In this document: positions 51,506-60,148 of the stretch, in pieces
Layout: each line of letters opens with the position of its first letter
Numbering within the stretch: the first letter of the stretch is position 1
Assembly: GCF_034009455.1 (NCBI RefSeq)
Contig: NZ_CP125380.1
Coordinates: 2,679,501 to 2,743,500, forward strand
Source of the DNA: Pseudomonas sp. P5_109
Lineage (GTDB): Bacteria; Pseudomonadota; Gammaproteobacteria; Pseudomonadales; Pseudomonadaceae
Length of the DNA stretch: 64,000 nt
Reading direction: 5' to 3'
Program-made: the position numbers and the translations under genes
Notes under the pieces: model-generated
The model's database searches: none
What the model saw: the letters and a program-made list of their open reading frames with translations, nothing else
Told to the model about the DNA's origin: nothing

Positions 51506-52152
51506 GAGCTGCTCCGTAGAGGTTTTGGGTGTCTGTGCGTCTGATGGTATACCATAATACCGATGACGCAAGTCCCCGAACGGAGTTTCTGGCTGGATGG
51601 CAGGTAAAAGTTCGCTTACCGAGTCGCCGGACTGATGACACCAGCTTCGCCCTTGGCCAACTCAATGGGGAGCGGACCTTTCACTGCGGGTGGTTGTGCG
51701 TCAAGGAAACCGACGTGGTGCTGGTAGTACACGCCCATTACCGGGTTGTTGGCGGTGATTAAGTGATAGTAGGGCGCAAATATTTTTATAGCTGTCCTTT
51801 GCCACTTGCTCGGCGAGGTGGCGTCGACTTGCTGGGGGCGGCGAGGTTGGGAGGTGTGCTGCTATGGAAATGGTGCGCAAAGTTTAGGGAGGTGGGCGTT
51901 AGGACGACGACCGACCAGTACTGGTAGTAAGGATGCCCAAACCGCCAAAGATATGCCGCCGACGAGCAATTACGATGGACGAAAAAAGTAGCATATGGCT
52001 ACTATGATGTATCCCTAGGAAATCACCATCTCTCGTGATTGTTCGATGGAGTACTTTCAGCGGCTAATGTTGAGGCTGAGGGATGGATGACACCCTTTCC
52101 TAATATAAAAACAATGTGCCTGGTACCTCGCCGGCGTGACAAGGATCGTTAA
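51506..52152. other. 647-base intergenic region with operator and possible gene remnants
   Basis: The left edge holds FCD operator site 6. From about 51600 the composition drifts to lower GC. Open frames at 51529-51762 and 51806-51991 have no ribosome sites and do not resemble a family; they may be decayed gene ends. No repeat or RNA gene is seen. Confidence 0.4.
51545..51561. promoter_or_regulatory. FCD operator, site 6 (eight-gene catabolic operon)
   Basis: TGGTATACCATAATACC, differing from sites 1 and 5 only at the last base, 40 bases before the DUF1185 start. Confidence 0.82.
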
Positions 52153-53556
52153 ATGCGACACGACAAAGATGATCCTAAGGGATATTACCTAGTCATGGGG
52201 TTAACCTCGACCGCCGGGGATGATCAGATCAAGGCCGCCTATCGAAGGCGCGCCATGGAGCTACACCCTGATCGCAACCCTGGAAACGATACCACCCGGC
52301 AATTTCAATTCTTAAATGAAGCTTATGCGGTGCTATCGAACCCCGTCTCCAGGACCGAATATGACAGCGTGGGTACTCAAACTGCTGGCACTGATCCCGC
52401 GACATCTCAAGTGCCAGACCCTATCGTCTGTTCTCTCTGCACAAAAGTTTCGGCTCAACCAAGAGTCGTGGTATTCCGATCTGTAAAAAGCTTCCTTGTG
52501 GCAACAATTCGCAAACCTATCGCTGGTGTGTACTGCAGTGAGTGTGCTCAGAAACAGTCTCTGAAAGCATCAGCAACCAGTTGGTTGCTTGGTTGGTGGG
52601 GCTTTCCATGGGGGCCGCTTTACACTGCGCACGCATTGGTGAGCAACATGTTCGGTGGCACGCATCCACCGCTTGAAAATGCTAGATTGCTGGGTTACCA
52701 AGCTTACTATTTCTATGCGACTGGACGCCCTGACCTGGCACAGTCACTCGCCGAAAACGCGATAAAGTACTGCAGGAAAGTGCCGAATACACCTAGCCGT
52801 AAAAGTGCGGAAGAAACTGAGCGAGACAGTCTGCTCAGCAACCTTGAAGCATTCATGGCCGAATTGGGTAGCAACAACAAAGCCAATCGATTGAAAAACA
52901 GCTGGGGCCCCATACACGGTCGTTTTTTTGTCCATCTTGGTGCGATTGCTGCGGCGGCTGGAGTGATCGCCATCGCGATAATTAATTATCCCCAATCACA
53001 CTATTCTCCGCCTCGTGGGCCAATGCCGTATTCCGCGCAACCTGCCCCATTAGCAACTTCCACAAATGTGTCGGGTGGTATGGTTGTTCAGCCTGCGTCG
53101 GCTACCAACACCCCACAGAAGGTGGTGGCAAAAAAACCGGCCTATGTGCGTTCGAAGATGGCCCCAAATGGCCGGCCATGGCCTAAAACCGCGGGGTACT
53201 TGGTTGGTGAACCACAAACGCACAAGACTGGCCACTCGGAGGTGACGATCGACAATGGGCAGAACAACTCGGACGTTCTGCTGAAACTCGTTGCGTTGGA
53301 AGGTAAGCTAGCCCGGCCGGCAAGGCAGATTTTTATTCCTGCACACAGTAGCTTTACCATGAAAAATCTCACTGCTGGCAACTTTGATGTACGGTATCGC
53401 GATCTGACTTCCGGCGGTCTTTCGCGCTCGGAATCTATGGAGCTAACTGAATCCACCACATACAAAGGGACCCAGTACAGTGTTATCACGCTTACTCTCT
53501 ACAAAGTGGCGAATGGCAACACTGCGACTTACGGGCTTTCAGAGGATGAGTTCTAA
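52153..53556 (+). CDS. Membrane J-domain (DnaJ-like) protein with CxxC pairs
   Basis: A 467-aa protein. Residues 8-72 form a J domain with the HPD motif at 38-40 (AMELHPDRNPG), the Hsp70-stimulating tripeptide. It has two Cys pairs (Cys93/Cys96 and Cys128/Cys131) as a likely zinc-binding module, a hydrophobic stretch around 143-165, a clear transmembrane helix at about 261-277 (AIAAAAGVIAIAIIN), a Pro/Ser/Ala-rich linker, and a C-terminal beta-rich domain (about 340-467) of unknown family. It is not DnaJ or CbpA: the Gly/Phe region and substrate domains are missing. Base composition is lower in GC than its neighbours, suggesting acquisition. It stands alone beside the T6SS region. Confidence 0.75.
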   Translation: MRHDKDDPKGYYLVMGLTSTAGDDQIKAAYRRRAMELHPDRNPGNDTTRQFQFLNEAYAVLSNPVSRTEYDSVGTQTAGTDPATSQVPDPIVCSLCTKVSAQPRVVVFRSVKSFLVATIRKPIAGVYCSECAQKQSLKASATSWLLGWWGFPWGPLYTAHALVSNMFGGTHPPLENARLLGYQAYYFYATGRPDLAQSLAENAIKYCRKVPNTPSRKSAEETERDSLLSNLEAFMAELGSNNKANRLKNSWGPIHGRFFVHLGAIAAAAGVIAIAIINYPQSHYSPPRGPMPYSAQPAPLATSTNVSGGMVVQPASATNTPQKVVAKKPAYVRSKMAPNGRPWPKTAGYLVGEPQTHKTGHSEVTIDNGQNNSDVLLKLVALEGKLARPARQIFIPAHSSFTMKNLTAGNFDVRYRDLTSGGLSRSESMELTESTTYKGTQYSVITLTLYKVANGNTATYGLSEDEF

Positions 53557-53703
53557 AGAACTTGAAAGGCTTCAAAGTACTTCATTATTCATGCGAGCCA
53601 ATAAAAATTGTGGTGCTGCAGTCCGTGTAGTATTCAGATGTTATCAGCTGTTTTTCTACCGTTGGAGAGCACATTGAGAATGTTCAATGGACGCTAGTAT
53701 ATT

Positions 53704-53958
53704 TTATATAGCGTCTGGCATAAATTTAACTTGCTGCTTGTCGTCGCGTTGATTCAAATCGACGCCGTAGTGAGAATTGCTTTTCAGAATGTATCGCTCG
53801 GCGGCACATATGTAAATTTGAGCGTAGATGGATTCAATGTGAATCATGTGGCCCACGATGAGTTTTACCAGTTGCCGTGCGCGTCTGGACAGCTCATCGC
53901 CTGAGGTCATTAGTGCACCGAGCTGCTCTTCGTCGGTGAACTCGCGACTAGCCTGCAC
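53704..53958 (-). CDS. Possible small hypothetical protein, 84 aa
   Basis: A helical, charged frame (TDEEQLGALMTSGDELSRRA; VGHMIHIESIYAQIYICAAE). The start is a GTG at 53958 without a clear ribosome site, and base composition is AT-rich. It could be a real accessory gene or a remnant; no family is recognised. Confidence 0.3.
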   Translation of the reverse strand: MQASREFTDEEQLGALMTSGDELSRRARQLVKLIVGHMIHIESIYAQIYICAAERYILKSNSHYGVDLNQRDDKQQVKFMPDAI

Positions 53959-54356
53959 CTGGATTTCACTTCGTATAAGAGGTGCACATCAGATCAATCA
54001 AATCGCCAAAGAACTCTTGTTTAAATGCGTTGTAGGTTACGCCCCGAAAGCTACAAGACCTTGCGCCGTTGCCTACGGTTACGCCAGAATCCGCCGGCTT
54101 GTGCGCCTGGGGTCCGCTCGGTAACTTGATTCGCATCACTGCCCATCAGTGATCGGGTTTAGCAGCCCGTTGATGTCAAGACGCATGATGTCTCTATCAA
54201 ACAGGTATCCCTTACCTGCACTTGATGGTGGTTGTGCGCAGGGCGCTTCGGCGCGCCGATTTCTTGGCTCATCGGTCTGCTAACCTGCGCACAGCTGCCT
54301 CCCATATCGTTTAGCAGCGAACGGGTTGTAGCCTCACTCTTATGAGGATAGAGCCA
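53959..54356. promoter_or_regulatory. Structured leader upstream of the DUF6124 gene
   Basis: A 398-base region without a convincing gene. It contains an 11-base inverted repeat (TTGTGCGCAGG at 54232-54242, CCTGCGCACAG at 54284-54294) enclosing GCGCGCCGAT and ATCGGTC, which can fold into a long hairpin, and smaller hairpins near 54030-54090. It may be a structured leader or operator. Confidence 0.45.
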
Positions 54357-54716
54357 ATGTTCAAGGTCACCCCCAACCCGCCGGACACCGATCCGGCACC
54401 CCCCTACGAACCCGATTCAAACAAACTCAACGAAACCGCCGAGCGCGCTCTCGATTTTCACTTCCCCTCGACCGCGGATATTAAAGCCACGCCGCGTACG
54501 GTCAGTACCTTGTTTACCGTCGACCCGCAGGTCGATACCGAAACCTTGGTGGTTTACCTGGTGGAGACGTTGGCTTCGGTGGATGTGATGGTCCACCAGT
54601 TGGTGGATCATCTGGACGGTGGATCGCGCAATGCTCTGCTGGGGATTTCCAACAGTGTGATGTTGGCGGAGATTACGGCGAACCGGGTACTGGATCAGAT
54701 TGATTCACCTGAGTAA
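54357..54716 (+). CDS. DUF6124 (DUF3077-like) family protein
   Basis: A 119-aa protein matching the Pseudomonas DUF6124 pattern: MFKVTPNPPDTDPAPPYEPD at the start, LNETAERALDFHF, TVDPQVDTETLVVYLVETLA, and a C-terminal helix ending MLAEITANRVLDQI. The start at 54357 has a GAGGATAG site; an in-frame ATG at 54342 is less well placed. These proteins are abundant and paralogous in Pseudomonas, with no known function. Confidence 0.8.
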   Translation: MFKVTPNPPDTDPAPPYEPDSNKLNETAERALDFHFPSTADIKATPRTVSTLFTVDPQVDTETLVVYLVETLASVDVMVHQLVDHLDGGSRNALLGISNSVMLAEITANRVLDQIDSPE

Positions 54717-54773
54717 GTGCGGTTCGTTTGAGTGAGTGGATTGCTCACGATGATGCGCGGCGGTCTCTTTTTT

Positions 54774-54818
54774 GGGGCTGCTGCGCAGCCCAACGGGGGC
54801 AAGCCCCCTCGCCACAGG
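54774..54818. repeat. Single REP half (CAACGGGGGCAAGCCCCCTC type)
   Basis: One arm, with GGGGCTGCTGCGCAGCCC beside it forming its own hairpin, in the convergent gap between the DUF6124 gene and tssA. Confidence 0.75.
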
Positions 54819-54845
54819 TTTTTCAGTGTCTGTGCTGATAGCTCA

Positions 54846-55943
54846 TCAGGACTTCGCTTCCTTGGTCCCCAGCACATCACGAATGTTGTCCACCACATTG
54901 CTGTCCTTGATCACATCATTCAACCACCCCTCGAGCGGCATGTTGCCCCATTTGATCGCGCGTTCGATCAGGTAGGGCACGGGGCTCTGGGGTTCGGTCT
55001 GCTTGAAGAATTGCGCGATGCCCGCGAGCAGGGTGAATGCCTCGTCGCGGGTCTGCGGCGTGGTGCGCAGTGGTGTGACGGGAGTGTCTTGCCGGGTCTG
55101 GGTCATTGCCGCACCTGCAGGTTGTGCGCCGGCGCTTTCGGCGACGGTCGGGGTGGGGGCGACAGGGGCCGGGTGCAGTTCGATGCCGCGGTCCTTGAGC
55201 AGTTTCTCGGCCAGTTGGCCGGCGCGGGACAACACGTCATGGAGCCCGGCGAAGCTTGGCGCGTCATGACCGAACAGCCTGTCGGCGGTGCTCTGCAGTT
55301 GTTGGCACGCATTGAGACTGGCGGCAATTTCGCCGGCCTTGAGGCGCAGGTGGTCGGAGTCGGTCAGCACCACCGAACGCTGGAACACCTCGGCGTTGAT
55401 CTTGCCTTCGTCGAGGGCGGCGCGCATGGCCTGGGGGTTCTGCAAACCGAGGTTTTCGACGTGCCGGGATTCGTCGTAACGCAGCAGGCCGTACTGCTGG
55501 CCCTGGGTGATGGGCAATCCGCCCACGACATCCGCCAGGGTCGTTTTCATCCACGCCAGACGGGCAGCGCGTTCATCGACGCCGTCCTCGAGGGAAGGGA
55601 AGAGGCCGGCCCAGAAATTATCCAGCAGGCGTTCGGCCAGGGTCAGGCCGAAGGTGATACCGGTGAAATGGTACTTGTGCGCCAGGGCTTCGCTGAGCCA
55701 GGCGACGAGCATCAGGTCCTTGCTCTGTCGAGCCAGGCCCTGGGCAGCCAGGGTGAGGGTCAGATCCCAGTCGGAGGACTTCAGATCGGTTTGCCAGTCA
55801 CCCTGGGTCAGGTAATCGGGGTCTGCTCGCCGTGCTTCTTTCACCTGATCGAACAAGGTGGAAAAGCTCAGGTCTTCGCCGCTCCCCTCATTGATGGGCG
55901 CGGTCAGTTCGGCCAGCGAAAGGTCGTTGAGAAATTCAGACAT
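54846..55943 (-). CDS. tssA: Type VI secretion protein TssA
   Basis: A 365-aa ImpA-domain protein. The N-terminal ImpA_N region (LAELTAPINEGSGEDLSFST; DWDLTLTLAAQGLARQSKDL; FGLTLAERLLDNFWAGLFPS) is clear, followed by a Pro/Ala/Thr-rich linker (about 260-310) and a short C-terminal domain (TRDEAFTLLAGIAQFFKQTE, SPVPYLIERAIKWGNMPLEG). TssA organises baseplate and sheath assembly. It is the last gene visible in the T6SS run, 94 bases after hcp with a terminator between. Confidence 0.92.
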   Translation of the reverse strand: MSEFLNDLSLAELTAPINEGSGEDLSFSTLFDQVKEARRADPDYLTQGDWQTDLKSSDWDLTLTLAAQGLARQSKDLMLVAWLSEALAHKYHFTGITFGLTLAERLLDNFWAGLFPSLEDGVDERAARLAWMKTTLADVVGGLPITQGQQYGLLRYDESRHVENLGLQNPQAMRAALDEGKINAEVFQRSVVLTDSDHLRLKAGEIAASLNACQQLQSTADRLFGHDAPSFAGLHDVLSRAGQLAEKLLKDRGIELHPAPVAPTPTVAESAGAQPAGAAMTQTRQDTPVTPLRTTPQTRDEAFTLLAGIAQFFKQTEPQSPVPYLIERAIKWGNMPLEGWLNDVIKDSNVVDNIRDVLGTKEAKS

Positions 55944-55999
55944 GGGAAACTCTGATCAGACTAAAAGAACACCGCGCCCGCCTGGCAGGCGCAGTGCTG

Positions 56000-56024
56000 A
56001 AAACGAGCCGCGTGTGCGGCCCGT
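56000..56024 (-). terminator. Intrinsic terminator/attenuator after hcp
   Basis: On the minus strand, GGGCCGC-ACAC-GCGGCTC is followed by GTTTTC. Its position between hcp and tssA would raise hcp over tssA expression. Confidence 0.75.
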
Positions 56025-56037
56025 CATTACCACGGTG

Positions 56038-56556
56038 TTATGCGAAAACCTTGTTCGCGGTGCGATCCCAACCACCGGTGACGTTGCCGCCGCCCTGGCC
56101 ATCGGCACGGCTCTGCTGGGTGTAGGTGGTCTTGATGCGAGCGAAGTTGAAGCTGATTTCTTCGATCGGCAGATCGCCAACCGCTTTGTCTTCGCCGTTC
56201 TGGTTACCGCCAGCGATCGCTTTCACGGACGACACCACGACTTCTTCCAGGTTGATGGTCAGGTAGGTGACCTTGTCGCCACCGGCGCGGTTCACGTTCA
56301 GCTGGATCTTGGCAATGTGCTTGCCATTGCAGCAGTGTTCGAACAGCTTGGCCGAAGCCTTGTCCACGGCTTTGCGGATGCGGAAGTCGCTCAACGCTAC
56401 ACGTTCCGACGAAGCACCGCCCGACGAGCTGGCCGTCGCGGAGGTCGCTTGGGTGGCGCCATACTCGTAGCCCAGCACTTCGATCCAATCCTTGTGTTTG
56501 TCGTCCAGCACTTCACCTGGAATACCTTCGATCTGGATGTATGCGTCAAATGCCAT
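56038..56556 (-). CDS. hcp: Type VI secretion tube protein Hcp (TssD)
   Basis: A 172-aa Hcp1-family protein that stacks as hexamers into the T6SS inner tube. MAFDAYIQIEGIPGEVLDDK is the classical start; SDFRIRKAVDKASAKLFEHC, KIQLNVNRAGGDKVTYLTIN and PIEEISFNFARIKTTY follow the family. There is a 163-base gap to the upstream gene and a terminator after it, so it probably has its own promoter, as is common for this abundant protein. Confidence 0.96.
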   Translation of the reverse strand: MAFDAYIQIEGIPGEVLDDKHKDWIEVLGYEYGATQATSATASSSGGASSERVALSDFRIRKAVDKASAKLFEHCCNGKHIAKIQLNVNRAGGDKVTYLTINLEEVVVSSVKAIAGGNQNGEDKAVGDLPIEEISFNFARIKTTYTQQSRADGQGGGNVTGGWDRTANKVFA

Positions 56557-56719
56557 TTCTATTTTCTCCTTACCTTCATTTAAAGGGATGTCACCTGCGA
56601 GCAGGTTCCAGCCCTTCGTTCTAACCTCTTTGAAACGATCAACAGAGGTGTCTTATGCCAGCCCGGGCCTCTCGTCGAGATGACCCGGATGCCGGTATTT
56701 CTTCACAGGGCGCGCATGC

Positions 56720-59194
56720 TCAGTTGAGTGCCCGCACTTCGATTTCTACCCGCCGGTTAGGCTCCAGGCAGTGGATCAGCTGCGCTCTTGGTTGCTGCAT
56801 GTCGCACTTGACCAAGGGCTTGTTGCTGCCTTCGCCGACGGCTTCCACCAGCTCGCCGGGTACGCCTTTGCCCACCAGGTAGGTCTTGATGGTTTGCGCC
56901 CGCTGTTTCGAAACCTGCAGGTTGCCCTGCGGGTCGCCGAGTTGGTCGGCGTGGCCGGCGATGATGATTTTTCCGATGTTGGGGGTGCTGAGCAGCTTGC
57001 CGGCGATCGCGCTGAGCTGGCTTTGGCCTTCAGTCTTCAGGCTCTGGAAGTCCGCACGGGCGAAAGCGAACAGGGTGTCCGACTCCAGCGTGATGGTTTC
57101 GATCGAGCGCAACGACTGGGTCAGCAGGCTGTTGATGTAGTTGCGCGAGCTGGAGATCAGGAACGCGTTGTCGAGGATCCGCGGCACGTCCGGCTGGTGA
57201 ATCTGGTCGCTGTAGAAATTGATCTGGCGGCTGGCGAACTCATAGTCCGAGGCGGCGACACTGGCGTTGCCGACCTGGCGGGCAATCGCCGGGTACCAGT
57301 AGTCCGGGATTTTCGCCTTGAGGAACGCAGGGTCGGCCTTTTCCCGCTGGGCACGCGACAGCATGACGTAGGTGTCCAGCGTCGCCTTGCCGAACGCGGC
57401 GATGGACTGCGCCCGGTTGTCGTTCGGCAGGGCCTTGGGTTCGACGCTGTCCACGCCGGTCACCGGCATCAGGTCCTTGGCATTGCGCTGATAGACCTTG
57501 AGGGTGGTCAGCAAGTACAACGACCGGGTCAGGTTGTCGGCCGTGGGCTTGAGCATCACGCTTTCCAGGCGGTCGAAATAGCGGCTGCGCACCAGTGGTT
57601 CTACCTTGTGGCCCTGATAAAGCCCGAGGCGCATGCGCAACGGTACGCCTTGGTCGTGATGCCGCGCGTAGTAATCCGCGGTCCAGAAGCGCAGGCGATC
57701 GAGGGTTTGCCAAGCGGTGTATTGCCCGGTGGCGGAGCGGTCATCGGCCGTCGCCTGAGTCAGTTCTGCCGAGATGCCCTGCAGGGTGTTCCTGTTGTTC
57801 ACATACGACCAGCCCAACAAGCTGCACAGCAGCACCGCGACCACTGCGGCACCGCCGATCCAGGCCGCCCGGCGCCGACGCTCGCGGTGGTTGGTGGTGT
57901 ACAGCGCCACCAGGTGCTGGTCGGGAATGATCACTTTGCGGAACAGGCTGTTGATGAACAACGGGCGCGGTTGCGCGTTGCCGTTGGCGATCTCCCGGTC
58001 ACCTTCCAGCGAGAATCGCTCTGTCACCTGGCGTGCGTGCCCGCCCAGTTCCGGCTGGTCGGCATCGAGGGCACTGGTGAAATAGAAGCCGCGCAGCAGT
58101 TCGGCACTTTGATAAGGGTTGGCGCGCAACAGGGCATCGACGAACAGTTGCAGCCGTGGCTTGAGGGCCGCCAGCTCCAGCGGGAACCGATACACCGCCG
58201 AATCCTGACGGGTGATCTGGATGTCTTGCGAGACCAGCTGCTGGCTCGCCACCTGTTGCCAGTAGCTGACCAGCTCGTCCATCGCAACGCCAAAGCGCTG
58301 CCCCCAATCGGCCTGCTCATAGCCTTTGTGGGAAAAGGTCTTGCCCATGACTTCGCCACGGGCGGTTTCGTCCAGTTGCCGATAGAAAGGCGCGAAACCC
58401 GGCACCAGGTCGCACTTGGTGAACACCAGGTACACCGGCAGGCGCACTTCCAGCAGGGCATGGGTTTCCTGGATGCGTTCGCGCAGGCGCTTGGCGATGC
58501 GCTCCTGATCGTCGAGCGAGGTTTGCAGGATGTCGTGGATGCTGACGGTGACGATCAGGCCGTTGAGTGGCCGGCGCTGGCGATGCTGGCGCAGCAGTTG
58601 CAGGAATGCGCGCCATTTGCCGGCCTCTTCCTGGTTGTTCATGTAGCGGCCGGCTGTGTCCAGCAGCACGGCCTCGGAACTGAAGAACCAGTCGCAATTG
58701 CGCGTGCCACCGAGACCGGCGACCCGCACGCCTTCGCGCTCGGCATAGGGGAAATTGAGACCCGACTGATAGAGCATGGTGCTCTTGCCTGCCGCGGGCT
58801 GACCGACCACCAGGTACCAGGGCAGGGCGTACAGCGCATCCTTGGGATTGCTGCCCCGTGGCTTGTTGCTGTGCAAGCGTTCGATGCTCTGCAACAGCCG
58901 CTCGCGCAACAGGCTGACTTCCTCGCGATCCGCCGGGCTCGCGTTCAGCACGGCCTGGTCGGCATCCTCGCGCAACAGTCCTTCGAGGTTGTGATGCCGG
59001 GACACGCCCCGATAAAGCAGCAGTACATAACCGGCGGACAGGCCGAGGAACACGCCAATGCCGGTCAACAGGCTGTTGAGCGAACTGAAGTCAAACGCAC
59101 GGCCGATGCCCCACACCACGAAGATCGTGAGGAAAAAGCACACCCCGAGAATGTAGGGCTGATAGCGCAAGAAGTAATACTTGATCTTGTTCAT
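56720..59194 (-). CDS. TssM/IcmF-like NTPase fused to a C-terminal OmpA domain
   Basis: An 824-aa protein. Two N-terminal membrane helices (about 14-31 and 44-61) are followed by an IcmF NTPase domain with Walker A GQPAAGKST (131-139) and a third helix (about 442-464). A shortened periplasmic part then leads into an OmpA-like peptidoglycan-binding domain (IIAGHADQLGDPQGNLQVSK and PNRRVEIEV) at the end. It keeps the cytoplasmic half of TssM but lacks most of its periplasmic domain. It overlaps tagF by four bases. It probably adds a cell-wall anchor to the membrane complex; full-length TssM is also present. Confidence 0.88.
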   Translation of the reverse strand: MNKIKYYFLRYQPYILGVCFFLTIFVVWGIGRAFDFSSLNSLLTGIGVFLGLSAGYVLLLYRGVSRHHNLEGLLREDADQAVLNASPADREEVSLLRERLLQSIERLHSNKPRGSNPKDALYALPWYLVVGQPAAGKSTMLYQSGLNFPYAEREGVRVAGLGGTRNCDWFFSSEAVLLDTAGRYMNNQEEAGKWRAFLQLLRQHRQRRPLNGLIVTVSIHDILQTSLDDQERIAKRLRERIQETHALLEVRLPVYLVFTKCDLVPGFAPFYRQLDETARGEVMGKTFSHKGYEQADWGQRFGVAMDELVSYWQQVASQQLVSQDIQITRQDSAVYRFPLELAALKPRLQLFVDALLRANPYQSAELLRGFYFTSALDADQPELGGHARQVTERFSLEGDREIANGNAQPRPLFINSLFRKVIIPDQHLVALYTTNHRERRRRAAWIGGAAVVAVLLCSLLGWSYVNNRNTLQGISAELTQATADDRSATGQYTAWQTLDRLRFWTADYYARHHDQGVPLRMRLGLYQGHKVEPLVRSRYFDRLESVMLKPTADNLTRSLYLLTTLKVYQRNAKDLMPVTGVDSVEPKALPNDNRAQSIAAFGKATLDTYVMLSRAQREKADPAFLKAKIPDYWYPAIARQVGNASVAASDYEFASRQINFYSDQIHQPDVPRILDNAFLISSSRNYINSLLTQSLRSIETITLESDTLFAFARADFQSLKTEGQSQLSAIAGKLLSTPNIGKIIIAGHADQLGDPQGNLQVSKQRAQTIKTYLVGKGVPGELVEAVGEGSNKPLVKCDMQQPRAQLIHCLEPNRRVEIEVRALN

Positions 59195-60126
59195 ACGGAC
59201 TTCGAATCCAGGGCATCGACAAAACGGTCGATAACGTCACCCAGAGGGCGGTCGATTTCGGGAAAAGCGTGTTTCGGGTGGTGCTCGTCAAAGGCATCGA
59301 ATGACGCCAGCACGTCATAGCTCTGCGAGCGCTCATTGATGCCGGTCAGCAGGCGGTAGGCCTCGCTGGTATTGCGTGAGGCAAAACAGATCAGCCGGGG
59401 ACGCATGAAATCGTCCGCCAGCAGGTTGACCTGCGGCGCGGCGCGTTCGGCTGTCATTTGCGTCAGCCAGGTGACCCACAGATCGGCGGTCGGATTTTTC
59501 AAACCCCTTTCCGCCGGCAAGGGCAGGGTGATGCCGATCGGCGTTACGTGATCCAGATGCTTTTTGAGTGCCTGAAGGCGCGTCAGCACGGCATTGATGA
59601 CGAACTCCGGGTAAGTGCCCTGGAGCGCGAAGGCAATATCGCGCAGGTTGAAGTTCACCAGGAACTTGTCATGCACGCGGCGGAACAACTCGAAGTCCTG
59701 CCCCTGCAACGGGCGCAAGGCCTTGATGCGTTCGAACAGCACCGAAGTGCTTTCGCCCTGGACGGCCATGTGCAGCAACGGCCTGATCTGCCCGCTGAAC
59801 AGTTCGCCCAGGGTGAACGGATTGACCAGTGGCTCGGCTTCACTGGCCTTGAGCGTCTGGAAAATGAAGAACGGATAGCGCCGCCCACTCGAGTCCCTCG
59901 AGCTGATCAGCCCGCCCAGCAACCAGTTGCCACTGCGTGCGCGATAGCTGAAAAAGCACAGCGGCAGTGCGTCGAACAGCTCGCGCCAGTCTTCGCGATG
60001 CTGCAGGGCGGCCAGTGCACCTTGCAGCCAGCCGTCGAACTCGCAGACGTCGTCGCCCGCACCTTGCAGGCTGACGAAGTCCGGGCTCGCGGGCACCTTG
60101 CCGAAGCAGCCGATCATAGGCCGCAA
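59191..60126 (-). CDS. tagF: Type VI secretion-associated protein TagF (ImpM)
   Basis: A 311-aa TagF/ImpM family protein. IGCFGKVPASPDFVSLQGAG at the N-terminus and the SYRARSGNWLLGGLISSRDS segment are diagnostic. In P. aeruginosa H1-T6SS TagF is a post-translational repressor of assembly; in other clusters its action is less known. The length exceeds the short ImpM core, implying an extra C-terminal region (from about 180). It lies 22 bases after tssM and overlaps the fusion gene start. Confidence 0.92.
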   Translation of the reverse strand: MRPMIGCFGKVPASPDFVSLQGAGDDVCEFDGWLQGALAALQHREDWRELFDALPLCFFSYRARSGNWLLGGLISSRDSSGRRYPFFIFQTLKASEAEPLVNPFTLGELFSGQIRPLLHMAVQGESTSVLFERIKALRPLQGQDFELFRRVHDKFLVNFNLRDIAFALQGTYPEFVINAVLTRLQALKKHLDHVTPIGITLPLPAERGLKNPTADLWVTWLTQMTAERAAPQVNLLADDFMRPRLICFASRNTSEAYRLLTGINERSQSYDVLASFDAFDEHHPKHAFPEIDRPLGDVIDRFVDALDSKSV

Positions 60127-60148
60127 CCCTGCTTCAAGGTTCGCCGGC

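Noticed and set aside
51529-51762. 77-codon plus-strand frame overlapping operator site 6
   Set aside because: It begins inside the divergent gene's leader, has no ribosome site and shows no recognisable features.
56771-59320. 849-codon plus-strand frame opposite the TssM-OmpA fusion
   Set aside because: Antisense shadow of an unmistakable IcmF/OmpA coding sequence.
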